Assembly (NCBI GenBank): GCA_033032865.1
Contig: JAWHQI010000268.1
Coordinates: 310,001 to 374,000 of the forward strand
DNA: 64,000 nt
Origin: Dactylorhiza incarnata
Taxonomy: Eukaryota > Streptophyta > Magnoliopsida > Asparagales > Orchidaceae
Reading direction: 5' to 3'
Positions 32,881 to 44,252 of this stretch are shown piece by piece. Below the pieces are notes generated by a model. The model was given only the letters and a program-made list of their open reading frames with translations, was not told the DNA's origin and ran no database searches. Every line of letters begins with the position of its first letter. The first letter of the stretch is position 1. Both the position numbers and the translations under genes were made by a program.

Positions 32881-33718
32881 GGCTTCATTTGGGAGAGCGG
32901 TTGCGGTTGTAAAAGGAGCTGTTGCAAATACAGGTTTGTAAAAGGAGCTGTTGGAAACTGATTGCTAGAAATGGAGATCTGTTTGGGTAGTCTGTGTTTG
33001 CAAAGCTGTTCAGAACGGAGAACCGTTTGACAAAACAGCAGGGGCGTTTTATAAACATTTTTTATTATAAAATATTTTCTATTATATAAGTTTTTAATTA
33101 TTATTTTCTAATATATATATATATATATTAATTATTGATAATAATATATATTTTTAATTATTTTTATTAATGTAAAAATTTTACTGTTTATAAACTATAT
33201 ACCTTATATATATATTAATTTTACTGTGCATCTCCCCCGCCGTTCCTCCGCCTGTTCCTCCGCCTGCCTCCTCCGCCCATTATCTACCCTCCTCCGCGCG
33301 GCTCCGCCGCCGCTGGCCTGCCCGGAGCCCGCCGGAGGGGTCGCCGGTCCCCGGCGAACCCGCCGGGGGTAGTCCGGCGGGGCTCCTGCAGGGCCACCGC
33401 CGGAGGTGACCCTGCAGGAGGTGACCCCGTCGGGGGCTGTGCGGACTGGAGGCTCCAGACAGGTTCTTTCTACTCCTGTGCGGGCAGGCCGCCGGCGGCG
33501 AACTGGAGGTCGGGGTTGGCTCCTGTGCGGCGCGACTTCTTCCTCCTCCCAAAACGCGGTAAACTGGAGGTGGGGGCTGGCGGTTGCAGTCGGCGAAACT
33601 CAAGCTTGGAGCTAAACGCGTGATATTCGAACCGGAGGCGGAAAAACAAATGCAAAACTGGACCGGCGATTCCGTTTTGATGAAACGGGCGGACCTAAAA
33701 GCTTTGCCAAATGAAGCC
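32881..33718. mobile_element. Non-autonomous PIF/Harbinger-type element (838 bp)
   Basis: The termini GGCTTCATTTGG and CCAAATGAAGCC are perfect inverted repeats and are flanked by TTA at 32878-32880 and TTA at 33719-33721. The left interior is AT-rich with an (AT)n run near 33113. The right interior (33235-33620) is strongly GC-rich and unlike the surroundings, so it may be captured sequence. No transposase. Confidence 0.88.
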
Positions 33719-33977
33719 TTACTCTCAACTCTTATAAGAAAATTCAGATATCAAGCTTTTAAATAGGAAGATGTCAACGAACGATTTGAAAATTTATGTG
33801 TAGCTAAAACGTGTATGGAGATGCACATTCTATTTTTTTGTTTTGCTTTTCAAAATGCATAATTTATTTGTTATTTCTAATTGCAATGTTGTTGTTTAAT
33901 ATGAAGATCCAAACATTGTTATTGAAGAAAATAAATCAATGGTTAAGGTTGATGTAAGTAGTCATTTTGAGACAGAA

Positions 33978-35215
33978 ATATGTTTCGTTCTAAGGAAGAG
34001 TTAATGAATTGGGCTCGTGGTGTTAGAAAAGGTCTTGGTTATATTGTAGTGATTAAGGCCTCTGATAAGGTTGTTGGCTGGTCCAACCCCCGTTTGTTGT
34101 TAGGTTGTGATATAAGTGGTTACTATCGAGAGAATCAAAATAGGAAATGGTGGGTTAAACAAGGATTTCGTCGAACGGCTTCCAAACGTTGTGGTAGTTT
34201 ATTTGCTCTGAAATGATAGAAGGTAGCACATTTAGATGAGTAGAGAGTGGAAGTGCTTTGCGGAGTGCACAATCATGACAAAAGTTCATTTAGAAGCACG
34301 TGGATATGCGGGAAGGTTAAATATGGAGAAGGGCAAGTTAGTTGAGCAGATGTACAGTGCATGTGTTAAACCAAGGAAAATTTTATCAGCTATTAAAATT
34401 AAAAAAACATTGCAAATACGACTGTGATTTGAACAATTTATAATACAAGGGCTAAACTACGCAGGAAACAGTTAGAGGGACACACTCATATTCAGTTTTT
34501 ATATAAATGCATCGCCAGTGCAGACTATGTTAGTTTCAATAAAGTCAATGATAGTATTAAGAAACTACAAAGTTTATTTTTTTTTTCACATCCTGTTTCT
34601 ATCAGATTGACCAATATGTTTTCGACTATGTTTCAACTAAATTGTACGTATAAGACCAACAGATATAGAATGTCACTTCTATGTATTTTTGGAATGACCT
34701 CCACTAGAAAATCTTTTTATTCATGTTTCACATTTCTGTCAAATGAAACACAATATAGTTACGAATGAGCTTTGCAATGTTTTAAGTCTATACTTGCACC
34801 AGATTGTTTGTCAACGGTTATGATCACTGGTAGAGAAATTGCTCTAATGAATGTCATTTCAAATATTTTCCCACAAGCGAATAATATCTTATGTCGTGTC
34901 CACATTAATAGAAATATCCTTGCTCATTGTAAAAAATTATTCAGTAATGAGAAAGATTTTGAGAAATTTATGTTTGAATGACAACATGTGGTTGAAGTTG
35001 TTTCGGAAAGTGATTTCAATATTACTTTCAATCAATTAATTGTTAAGTATTCTACCTTACAATCTGATATGTTGGAATATGTCACAACAACTTGGATACA
35101 ACCTTATAAAGACTGTAGTATGTCGACATGAATTGATAAATACTTACATCTGGTAACATTTGCACTGATCGTGTGGAGGGAGGGCATAGCCAACTTAAAA
35201 ATGATTACAAGTATG
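33978..35215 (+). pseudogene. Mutator-like (MULE) transposase remnant
   Basis: Fragments in order match MULE transposases related to FAR1. The first is an N-terminal FRSKEELMNWARGV...VIKASDK region, followed by a CGSLFALK zinc-finger-like piece. Then come ARGYAGRL and MVKPR-like SACVKPRKIL. The core has CTYKTNRYRMSLLCIFGMTS, MITGREIALMN and ILCRVHINRNILAHCKK. The last piece is CTDRVEGGHSQLK near 35155-35200. The first catalytic Asp is Asn (AAT at 34640-34642), and the second, normally TDR, is TGR. Frames change many times and a stop sits at 34768. It is long dead. Confidence 0.85.
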
Positions 35216-35249
35216 CACAACCGGTTACGAAAACAACTACGTTGGTACA

Positions 35250-36150
35250 CTTGAATGATCTAAAATGATTACATGTATGAAATTAATTTTTACTTTTTAA
35301 CTTATACTACAATGTTTTGTAAACTAAAAATAATAACAGTTATTTTTTTCATCAAAAATTCAGGTTACAAAGATGGAGGTGAAGACATGATTATGAAGAA
35401 AAAATTATTATTTTTGAAATTTTGATGTTACCACTTTCATGTACTCTAAAGACTTGCAAATTACTTTGGGTTAATTTTTATGGACTCTTTTTTTTTGCTA
35501 GAAGATATAATCAATTATGTTTTAACATGCTAAAATTTTCATTTGTTTGCGAATAAAATTTTTTTTTTTGAAAAACTGTAGTGCGGATAACAAATAGTTG
35601 TGGATAACCAATAATGTAGTGCGTATATCAACGCCCATTTGTGGTAGTACTTAATTATCACTCAATGTCTCTATTCACAGGCGAAATTTTTCCGGCCCCT
35701 AAAAAATGTAATTTTTATAAACCAAATTAAAGAATATTAATTATTGTCTTTTTCAGATCATTTTAACATCCTATAATCCTACATGTCTATAAAATAATTA
35801 TTTTTAAAAAAAAATCACTCATACATTGAGCCTTTTAAAATTCAATTGGATATTGTTTTTTGATTTTTTTTATATCGGATTTTGTTGGTTGTCCGGTAGC
35901 AGATCGGACGGACAAGATCTACTCCGCACGGTGAGCATGTATGTGTTGCGTACCAAACTATACACATGTTCTACATCTCGTGCCGCTTGCCATGTTCGAC
36001 GGGACTCCTGCCGCGTGCAATCTCCCAGGCGGGATAGGATACCGTTCGACATTATTTAATGTTTTAATGGTTCATTTGATTATGCTATTATGAGGCCATT
36101 ATCATCATACAATTTTCATTTAAGCGAGTGGTGGCGCATGGGAAGACTCA
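35250..36150. other. AT-rich stretch after the MULE, no gene
   Basis: No supported frame. Around 35880-36030 the base composition becomes more GC-rich, with short chance frames on both strands. Confidence 0.4.
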
Positions 36151-36156
36151 TGTGCA

Positions 36157-37050
36157 GTCACGATAGTACCTCCGCTCACGCACATCATTACACCACCGTG
36201 CGAGCGGAGGTACTATCGTAGTCTATGGAAAAAATAGTTATAGTAATTTTTATTTTAAATTAATGACTAAGATTATTTTTTCCCTTGATGATCGGTTTCA
36301 ATTTAAAATGGATGACCAGGATGAAATAGATGGTGCACACCATTACATCATGCAGACGGAAATAACTGTACATATTACTATAGATATATGAGTGACAATG
36401 CATGGAAGGCCCCCTGTGCACCCATGACAACACTCAGTTCACAACAGTACCTCCGCTCGTGCACACTAGCCCTGCAAGTTGAGTCGAGCCGGCTCGTGAG
36501 CTCGATGAGCCGGCTCGAAAAAAGCTCGACTCGAGCTCGAACCAGTTGAGCTCGATTTCGAGCTCGAGCTCGATTTCGAGCCGAGCTCGAGCTCGATTAC
36601 TCTTGTTCTTGAGCTCGCGAGCCGGCTCGCGAGCTTTTTTTTTGGGTATTTTTTTTTTAAATATAAATAAATAAAAATAAAAATGGGTTCATGAGCAAAA
36701 AGCTCGCGAGCAGCTCGAGCTCGACTCGAGCTTGCGAGCTCGAAAGCTCGAGCTCGAGCTCAATATACTGGTCTCGAGCTCGAGCTCGAGCCAAGCAGGG
36801 TGAGCTCGACGAGCTCGAGCTCGAGCTTGAGTTTGGGATTTTTGCCAAGCTCGACTCGAGCTCGACTCGTTTACACCCCTAGTGCACACCATTACACCAC
36901 CATGCAAGCGGAAGTACTTTCGTGGTCTAGGAAAAAAATAAGAGTGTTAGTAAGTTTTATTTTAAATCAATGATCAAGATTATTCTTTCCTTGAAAAGGT
37001 TCGATTTTGATTTAAAATGAACGATTAGGATGAAACAGATGATGCACATT
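36157..37050. repeat. Direct duplication of a roughly 210-bp unit, second copy interrupted
   Basis: Copy 1 (about 36157-36360) and copy 2 (about 36435-36466 plus 36890-37050) share AGTACCTCCGCTC, CATTACACCACC and ATTTTAAAT. They also share GATTATT..TTCCTTGA and TTTAAAATG.A.GA. Copy 2 is split by the hAT-like MITE at 36467-36881. Within each copy CTCCGCTC and GAGCGGAGG-type arms can fold. Confidence 0.85.
36467..36881. mobile_element. hAT-type MITE rich in GAGCTCGAGCTC
   Basis: It is flanked by perfect 8-bp target duplications GTGCACAC (36459-36466 and 36882-36889). The ends are TAGCCCTGCAAGTTGAGTCG and, complemented, TAGGGGTGTAAACGAGTCG. Sub-terminal arrays of GAGCTC and CTCGAG fill both halves around an AT-rich centre. 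Eight-base duplications with TAGGGGTG-like ends fit hAT elements. The neighbouring duplicate unit shows the empty site. Confidence 0.92.
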
Positions 37051-37149
37051 GATAGGTTTCCCCTAATCCGGGTTGCGAATGACCAAAACACTTGTTTCAT
37101 TTGTTGGAGGAAATAGGGTTGACCAAAGTAAACCCCAATAGCCCCGTAA

Positions 37150-37636
37150 CCACTTAACATGAGGTGCAAATACTAAAATCCTCCAACATGGGGGTGCAAA
37201 TAGTAAATTCCTCCATCATGGGGGTGCAAATAGTAAATTCCTCCATCATGGGGGTGCAAATAGTAAATTCCTCTATCATGGAGTGCAAATACTAAAATCC
37301 TCCAACATGAGGGGTGTAAATAGTAAAATCCTCCAACATAATGGTGCAAATAGTAAATTCCTCCATCATGGGGTGCAAATACTAAAATTCTCCAATATGG
37401 GGGTGCAAATAGTAAATTCCTGCATCATTGAGTGCAAATACTAAAATCCTCCAACATGTGGGGTGCAAATAGTAAATTCCTCCATCATGCAGTGCAAATA
37501 CTAAAATCCTCCAACATGAGTGTACAAATAGTAAATTGCTCCATCATTGGTATGCAAATAGTAAATTCCACCATCATGGAGTGCAAATACTAAGATCCTC
37601 CAACATGGGGCGCAAATAGTAAATTCCTTCAAATGA
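37150..37636. repeat. 30-bp minisatellite, about 16 copies
   Basis: The unit is near GGGGGTGCAAATAGTAAATTC plus CTCCATCAT. Two alternating subtypes occur (ATAGTAAATTCCTCCATCAT and ATACTAAAATCCTCCAACAT), giving a partial 60-bp higher-order period. Confidence 0.95.
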
Positions 37637-37734
37637 GTGTGCGTATAACACATAAATTAGTTATGGTGTGCGGGTAGCCGGCGCATAACCATCATAACCA
37701 TGCACCGTAATCACCCACTATGGGTGGGTGTAAA

Positions 37735-38560
37735 TTAGACTTGTAAGCAAAAACCAACTGAACCGCCAAACTGAACTAAACCAAACCAAACCGCACGGTT
37801 TGGTTCAGTTTCAGTATGTCACGGTTCGGTCATGGTTTTGATTTTAGAAAAATCATACGGTTTGGTTCGTTTCATGGTTTTGCATTGCAAACCGAACCAA
37901 GTCGAACCGAACCTAACCGTAGTATATAATAATATGTAATTACATATATTTTTTTTGTAATTAACTATATCCATATTTTGATTTAGGCTTCGTTTAGTTG
38001 GGCGTTTCGCCTCCTCCGTTTAGAGCAAACGCCACCAGACGACGGGTAAACAAACAGGCGCCGGCGGCGTTTGCTCCGTTTGCACCCGCCGGATAGAGGA
38101 AAAGAAGTCTAAATGGAGCGTTTCCAACCCCGCCTCCCCCCCTCCGGTTCGAATGCTCCGTTTTGACCCGCCTCCCCCCCTCCGGTTCTAATTTTTTAAC
38201 TTCTATATTTTCAGCTATTGCAGAGAATCCCGGACTTTGTGGAGCTTTTGCATATCATTTAAATTAACATGATGTGCTTCATATAGAGTAATTTGCAAAT
38301 TTTTTATTTATTTTTATTTGTAAGTATAAACTCTTGTTTGTGAATATAGTGAATTTAAAACATTCTTAGATTACATATTATTTAAACCACCAAAACCAAA
38401 CCGAACCAAACCGAACCATTCGGTTTGGTTCAGTTCGGTTACAATGTTTGAGTGGTTCAGTTCAGTTCCAAAATTTTGGAACCACATAGGGGTGGTTCGG
38501 TTTGCGGTTTTGCTTGAAAACCGAACCAAACCGAACCAAACCGAACTGTTATAGGCCGAG
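37735..38560. repeat. GGTTCGGTTTGG-rich hAT-like repeat with a Tourist-like fragment inside
   Basis: Dense inverted arrays of AACCGAACCAAACC and GGTTTGGTTCAGTT occur at 37755-37915 and 38390-38560. A TAGGGGTGGTTCGG terminus lies near 38488. Between them, 37988-38190 starts GGCTTCGTTTAG after TTA and is GC-rich, like the left end of a Tourist-type element whose right end was not found. Limits are approximate. Confidence 0.6.
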
Positions 38561-38569
38561 TGTAAATGT

Positions 38570-39425
38570 CCAAAATCATATCGGGTTGCGTATAGAAGAA
38601 TAATACCAGAATAATATGTGTCTCAAACCATATAAGCCCGGTCTGCGCATAGCAATTATGGTGGTCACGGTCTGCGAATAACCAGATAAGTACCGCAACC
38701 ACCGTTGAGGCCTATAAATAGAACCTCAAGACTTCTCTTTTTTTTATCCTTTTCCCCTCCTTTCTCCTAAGTTCAAGAGAGAGCTCTCTTGAAGATCTCT
38801 TTCATCTTCGAAGCCGCCCTTGAAGATTCTTCAAGACCCCACTCCAAGCGCGCCTCCGTGCGCTCCGCTCTGAGCACGCCTCCATGCGCTTTACTCTCAA
38901 GACCGCTCCAAGCACACTCCCGCACAGTTAGCAACAAACATATTGCGCGCCCAAGAACAAGCGTGTCAGCCACCAGCAAGACCAGTACTCCAAACTCCTC
39001 TCGCGCAGCAAGAGACAAGTCGCAGTGACAAAGACGCACAGAGCTATCCAACCTTCAAACAGCAGTCAAAATCTCCAGAGCGCTCGGAGCGCAGCATTCC
39101 CCTCTGCAGCAGATAAAAGACTTAGCTCCGTGAGCGGTGACTTGTCACCCTCCGAGCACCTCTATCTCTCAACAATTGTAACGAGAGGCAGCTTGTCGCA
39201 CTTGAGTTCTTCAAAACAACTTTGTACAACAACCAACAAATAGTAAAAGTTTTGGCTAACACAGACCCGACCGCGTAGTTTTTCACCCAGTTGACGAGTT
39301 TTCCACGTTAAAAAAAGTGTCTTGCCAGCTTTTCATTTTCTGCGACTGTTTGCACGCTCGAACGCTCCCGGGCTAAGACAGCTCATTTTAGTCTGATCTA
39401 CCGGAGCCTTGAGTGAACCGCAACA
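38570..39425 (+). repeat. LTR (plus strand), same family as 41938-42760
   Basis: The TATA box CTATAAATAG lies at 38711-38720. The downstream part contains the block GTTTTTCACCC...GTTTTCCACGTTAAAAA and a GACTGTTTGC.CGCTCG block, ending CCGCAACA at 39425. The minus-strand LTR at 41938 shows the same blocks in the same order. The 5' limit is an estimate. No internal region adjoins it, so it is a solo or truncated LTR. Confidence 0.7.
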
Positions 39426-39757
39426 CACATCATTACAACACTACAACATAAGAGGATAACTTTATATATTAGTATAGATATACTACTTATATTCATTTAA
39501 ATTAAAACTTATTTAATTTTCACCCAAAAAAAACTAATTTAAACACAAAGGAATCAATAAAAATATGTATAATTATTGCATTCACTACGAGGAGTTCAAT
39601 GTCCGTCCGAGGCATGAGAAAATAAAGCAGTACACGCAAAGGATTGAGGGATTAATTAAGCAGTTTAGATTTCCATATTTTCAATACTTATAATAATAAT
39701 TATTGTTTTTATTATAAAATATAGTAGAAGTCTTCGCACGAGCTACGTCTGTGCTCG

Positions 39758-40310
39758 ATAGGCCTGTGCATAAAAAACTAAAACCGCTCAAACCGAACTG
39801 AACCGATTCAACCGAACTGACTTTTGAACCGAACCTACCGATTCGTCTCGGTTTCGGTTTGTGGTGGCTGAAAACCGACCCATATTCGGTTCGGTTCGAT
39901 TTTCACCATGGAAAAATCGGTTGAACCGAACTGAACCGACCAACCGAATAAAAAGTATTGAAATAAAATATCATAATTAAATTGTCATTCTTAGCTGCAT
40001 TTTTATAAAAAATTATTGAATTTTCTCTTATGCGTGCTTTCTTATTGCCGAGGGTTCCTGTATAAAATAATAATTATAGTTCAGAAACCTTGTAGAATTT
40101 TATGATAGAACGCATGTATCTATCAAAAAACTAAACTTCGAAGCAAATGTAGAAAATCGAATCGCCGAGTAAAAAACCGAGCCGAACCAAACCAAACCGA
40201 TTGGATTCGGTTCGGTTTCGGTTTTAATTTGGGTGTGTAAAAACCGAGGCTATTCGGTTCGATTTTCGATTTTACATAAAACCGAACCGAACAAAACCGC
40301 TTGCAGATCT
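39758..40310. repeat. AACCGAACCG-rich hAT-like repeat
   Basis: Inverted AACCGAACTGAACCG and CGGTTCGGTTTCGG arrays sit at both ends (39780-39950 and 40180-40300) around an AT-rich middle. It begins TAGGCCTGTGCA. Flanks GTGCTCGA and CTGCTGGA are an imperfect (6 of 8) possible target duplication. Confidence 0.55.
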
Positions 40311-41937
40311 ACTGCTGGACTATTCTGATTGTGAACGTGCTACGCCCGCTCGTGGGCGGGGAATAATAGAAGGATGAAACTACAGGCACTCAATAAATTG
40401 CAAATAAATCTCAAACTGTGAGAAGGGGATTATTGATAGCAAACACGTAACCCTAGGTAATTAATGCAAGAAAAAAAATATCCTTCTCGCATGCAACTTT
40501 ATGGAGCTCACTTATTTGCGATTTGTTTGCGGTTTCTTGAGGGTCCGTATAATTTTAATACATATACACATTCAATTAATGTTGAGTTCAAACGGGCACC
40601 ACCCATCATTCGAGCGCTTTTCTAGTATTTCTCTCCTTAATAAATTCATATTTCAATAAAGACTATTTTAAAACAAATGACAAGCAAAATTGTCAAAATT
40701 TTCTTAAATGTGTTTCTTGATACTTAGACCTCATTCTTATTCGTTGTCACGCGAAAAGGTCTCAACTCATCCGCCAACCCGTGCGCAATTGAAGAGCATC
40801 TTGGTCATAAAATCAAATGCTTCCAACTTTCCTCAATTTGTTCCACGAAGAACTGTTGCGGGTTCTTCTAGAACTACTGCAGGCAGTTCGATCCCCGACG
40901 AAATGCGGTGGCAGTTCTTGAAAAACCGCAACGGTAAGCCGGAAGAAATGGGGTGTTTGCTGCAAAGACTCGCATAAGGTAGAGCACGTAGATCGCCTTC
41001 TAAGAAAAAACAAGTTGAGCGATGATATCTAGAAATATTGGGTTTCTTTTTGTTTTGTAGTTTTTGCCCAGTCTCTATTGGGGAAAAAACGTCATTGCTA
41101 AAAAAAATATGTTTGATAACCCTCCAAGTCTCAGCGTCATCCCCACTTCTCAGTTGTCAACGCTCACATTCTCGCTGCTCCTATTTTCGTCGTCGAAACA
41201 AATAGACGCATTATGATAGACTTGTCTTGGGCAAAAAACTTAATATAATAGCTCATATGCCATTAGGATGGGATTGTGGAACAATTTTGTATGGATTTAT
41301 GGATGTAATTGATCATTTAAGCATGTCTGGGTCAATTTTAGCATATCAAAAAATATTTTCAAATTTTCTAAAAAAATAAATAATAAAATATTTTGAATAG
41401 AATTTTTGGAGTGGAAAAACAAGTATATAGAAAATCATGAAATAAAATGCTAGAAAAAGAACTATGAAATCAAAGTCTGGGTAATAAGTGTGATCACTGT
41501 CATAAAGAAGTTGCATCACACTTCGGGAGAAGTTTCAACCGATGCTCACTTCTCTAAGATGCACCACCACCAAGCTAGATCTTTAAACTCTGATATATGC
41601 GGACACCGAAGAAGCATAGAGCGCCTAAACTTTCACTAGATGAATCAAATTTGGAATAACAAGAATATATGGTGGAAATATGAGAGCCAAGAGAAAGATG
41701 AGGGAAATATTGTGCGCATGAATCTCATATTTTGGGGGATATTTATAGGCTAAAATACAATCTCAAAATCTATTATAATATTTAAAACATTTAATTCTAA
41801 TAATTATTACAAAATATTAATTATATAATATATTAATACTATTAATGATATAATATGTAAGTTATATGTTAACGTTTATAATATCAAAATGTTTGGTAAT
41901 AGAAAATATATAATTAATTTATAATATTGTTGCGGGT
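40311..41937. other. Intergenic or LTR-like debris, no gene
   Basis: An 89-codon plus-strand frame at 40708-40977 was not recognised. A GCCTATAAATATC stretch on the minus strand near 41738-41750 followed by mixed sequence may be an old LTR promoter. Otherwise AT-rich. Confidence 0.35.
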
Positions 41938-42760
41938 CGCTCGGGTGCTTTGGTAGACCGGTCGAATTGAACCACCTTAGCTCGGAAGCGAACCGAGCGC
42001 GCAAACAGTCAATTAGAGATTCGTTGAATACACTGAGACTTTTTAACGTGGAAAACCCGGAAAGGGTGAAAAACCACGCGGCCGGAGCTGTGCCGACCAA
42101 ACTTCCACTATCTTCTGGGGGTTACAATTAGAGACTTAGAACTCGAGCGCGACAAGCCGCTGCTCGTTACAATAATAGAGAGAGAGAGGGGGAGAGAGTT
42201 CAGAAGGTGACAGTCCACCTCCAGAAAAACTAAGTCTTTTTCTTTCTGAGAATATTGGAGAACAAAAGTGAGAATGCTGAGTCGTCTTCCGGGAGAACAA
42301 AAGTAAGATGCCCCGGAGAACAAAAGTGAGAATGCTGAGCCGCCTTCCGGGACGAAGGAAATCTTCAAGTCCCGAAAGAGAATTCCGCGAAAGTCTGCAA
42401 GAAGCTCTCCCGGGTCCAGAAGGCAAGGTCCCCTCCAATGAAGACTCTGTGCTTCTTTTATAGCTTTGGCCGGGTAATTTTGCCGTCGTAACCACCATAA
42501 CCACCTGGCGGACGAATCACGTTTCCCGGTTCAGAGCACACGGATCTCCATTTTTCGTAAATGACCGTCTTGCCCTCGGGCAGTTCGGGCAGTTTGGGCG
42601 GCTTTGTTGAAGACGAAAAAGACGACAAGACGTTCCTGCAATTTGAGAAACTAGAAAGACAAAATGTGAGCATGCTAGAAAGACAAAATGTGAGCGTGCC
42701 CGAAATGTGAAAGTCCTCTGAGCGCGCTCAGAAGTGTTCTGAGCGCGTAACGAACGGAGA
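41938..42760 (-). repeat. LTR (minus strand) of a Copia element
   Basis: It starts TGTTGCGGGTCGC in plus orientation, so the minus-strand end is ..CGCAACA. A minus-strand TATA (GCTATAAAAG) lies at about 42459-42468. The U5 blocks match the plus-strand LTR ending at 39425. Internal repeats of GAGAACAAAAGTGAGAATGC occur at about 42251-42340, and of AGAAAGACAAAATGTGAGC at 42653-42695. Its upper limit is not certain. It probably terminates the gag-protease fragment at 42900-43620. Confidence 0.65.
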
Positions 42761-42899
42761 ATTGCTCCGAACGGAGTCCGGAGCCCGGAAAGCGGGCGGC
42801 GAGCCGGAAGAGGGGGGACTCACCCCAACCTTGCTACGGGGGAGAGCGGTTCGACCGTACCTAAAGGAGGGCGCGGCGCGGCCGCACCCGAGGGAGGGG

Positions 42900-43620
42900 C
42901 GCGACTTGGCTTGGTCGTTCCTTCATATGCTTCCAAGGAGTCGAACTTGGACATATCTTCTGTGAGATGATGCCCGCAACCGGAATCCACTATCTAGTCG
43001 TTCTTGAGGTTGATGGAGGTTAAGACATCGACTGAAGTTGCCGTCATCTCTACCAAGAAATAATTGTCTCCCCTCTCACCACCCTGGTGACCTCCACCTC
43101 TTCCTCTACCTCTCTGATGTCTGGTGATCTCCCTCCTTGTTAGCAGCATGACCGGCCTTCAGATTGGACCGACAGTCCTTCGTCATGTGCTCGTACTTCC
43201 TACAGGCAAAGCAAATGGATCTCCCCATCTCATTGCGCGCAGGGAGGAACTTCCTCCCATCTCCCTGAGAGGACATTGAAGGTCCATCTCCAAAGTTCTT
43301 CTTTCTCTTGTCCCAGGATCTCCTCTTTCCTGAGAACAAAGCCTCGCCATCTCCCCCTGAGATGGATACTCCCGCTATCTGCTTCGTCAAGCTCTCTTGA
43401 GATGACAACAGGTTCTCTAGCTCCAGTAAGGAGGGCTGAGTAGCCCACCCTTGCATAGAAGTAACGAAGGGGACATACTCCTTCCTCAAGCCTCGTAGTA
43501 TGTGTCACTTTAACTTTGCCTCTGAGATTGACTCTTCAGGGTCCAAGGCCGAGATCAAGGCTGAATACAAGTTGCATCCAACTTGATTCACGACAGCCAA
43601 AAGCAGAAAAGAACTTGGTC
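42900..43620 (-). pseudogene. Copia gag and protease N-terminus fragment
   Basis: The minus strand gives gag pieces YSALISALDPEESISEAKLK (then a stop), ILRGLRKEYVPFVTSMQGWA, LLELENLLSSQESL and the zinc knuckle CFACRKYEHMTKDC. After a shift it gives the protease start, with the active site VDSGCGHHLTE near 42965 and MSKFDSLEAYEG. RT and integrase are absent; the sequence then runs into the LTR at left. Internal deletion of pol is the simplest reading. Confidence 0.85.
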
Positions 43621-43629
43621 ACGGATAAG

Positions 43630-44140
43630 GTCCGCTTCTCCTCTGGAACACACCGCGCAGGTGATACTCGCTCCTCGCTACCGCCGGCGTTAACGCTAAC
43701 GCCCAGCGTTAGCTCTGCTCTTCGCAAGCTCGCACTCCTCAGCTCCCTAGTCGCCACTAGACGAAGCTCGCTACTCGCCACACTCAACGCCCCGCGTTAA
43801 CTCGCGAGTAGGTAACTCTCTTGCCGAACTTACTCCAAGTTCGATGCTCGCCTGGAAGCACTCTGGTATCTCTAACTCGCTCAAAGTAGAGGATACTCGC
43901 CACTTTCAGAATCGATACTCTTAGAGGGGGGGGGGGGGTACCCCTCTATTTATAGGCAAAACGGGGGGGGGGGGGGGGGGGAGATGGAGCTAACGCGGGC
44001 GTTAGCTTGTAACGCTGGCGTTAGCTGAGCGAGAAGGAGCTAACGTCGGCGTTAGCTCTAACGTCGGGCGTTAGCTCACTTCAAAACTCAACATATAGTA
44101 TGTATGTATGTTATTCTATGTTCATACAATGCAACTCACT
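43630..44140 (-). repeat. Probable LTR with GTTAACGC palindromes and poly(G) tracts
   Basis: A minus-strand TATA (GCCTATAAATAGAGG, 43945-43959) lies between G runs of 13 (43926-43938) and 19 (43963-43981). Motifs of the type GCTAACGC(C)GGGCGTTAGC occur six or more times (43683-43712, 43783-43800, 43990-44080), as in the Sirevirus-like LTR at 8615. No partner LTR of matching sequence was found, so its limits are estimates. Confidence 0.5.
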
Positions 44141-44252
44141 CACACGACTCCACGCGCATAGACCTTTTGTTCCTGCTTTTCAGAGGTAGCAAGCCTCTCA
44201 GGTACTTCCGTCGTGGCTTCAGAAACAGTGGATTGGACACTCCACTTCGAGA

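Noticed and set aside
33280..33615. Overlapping Pro/Arg/Gly-rich frames on both strands
   Set aside because: They arise from GC-rich composition inside a non-autonomous Harbinger-type element.
36657..36907. Ser/Leu/Glu/Arg repeat frames
   Set aside because: Translations of GAGCTC repeats within a hAT MITE, open in several frames by composition.
37150..37636. CRISPR-like array
   Set aside because: Units are contiguous 30-bp repeats without unique spacers, in a plant nuclear context: a minisatellite.
40708..40977. 89-codon plus-strand frame
   Set aside because: No family recognised and no supporting exon structure; reported only as unannotated sequence.
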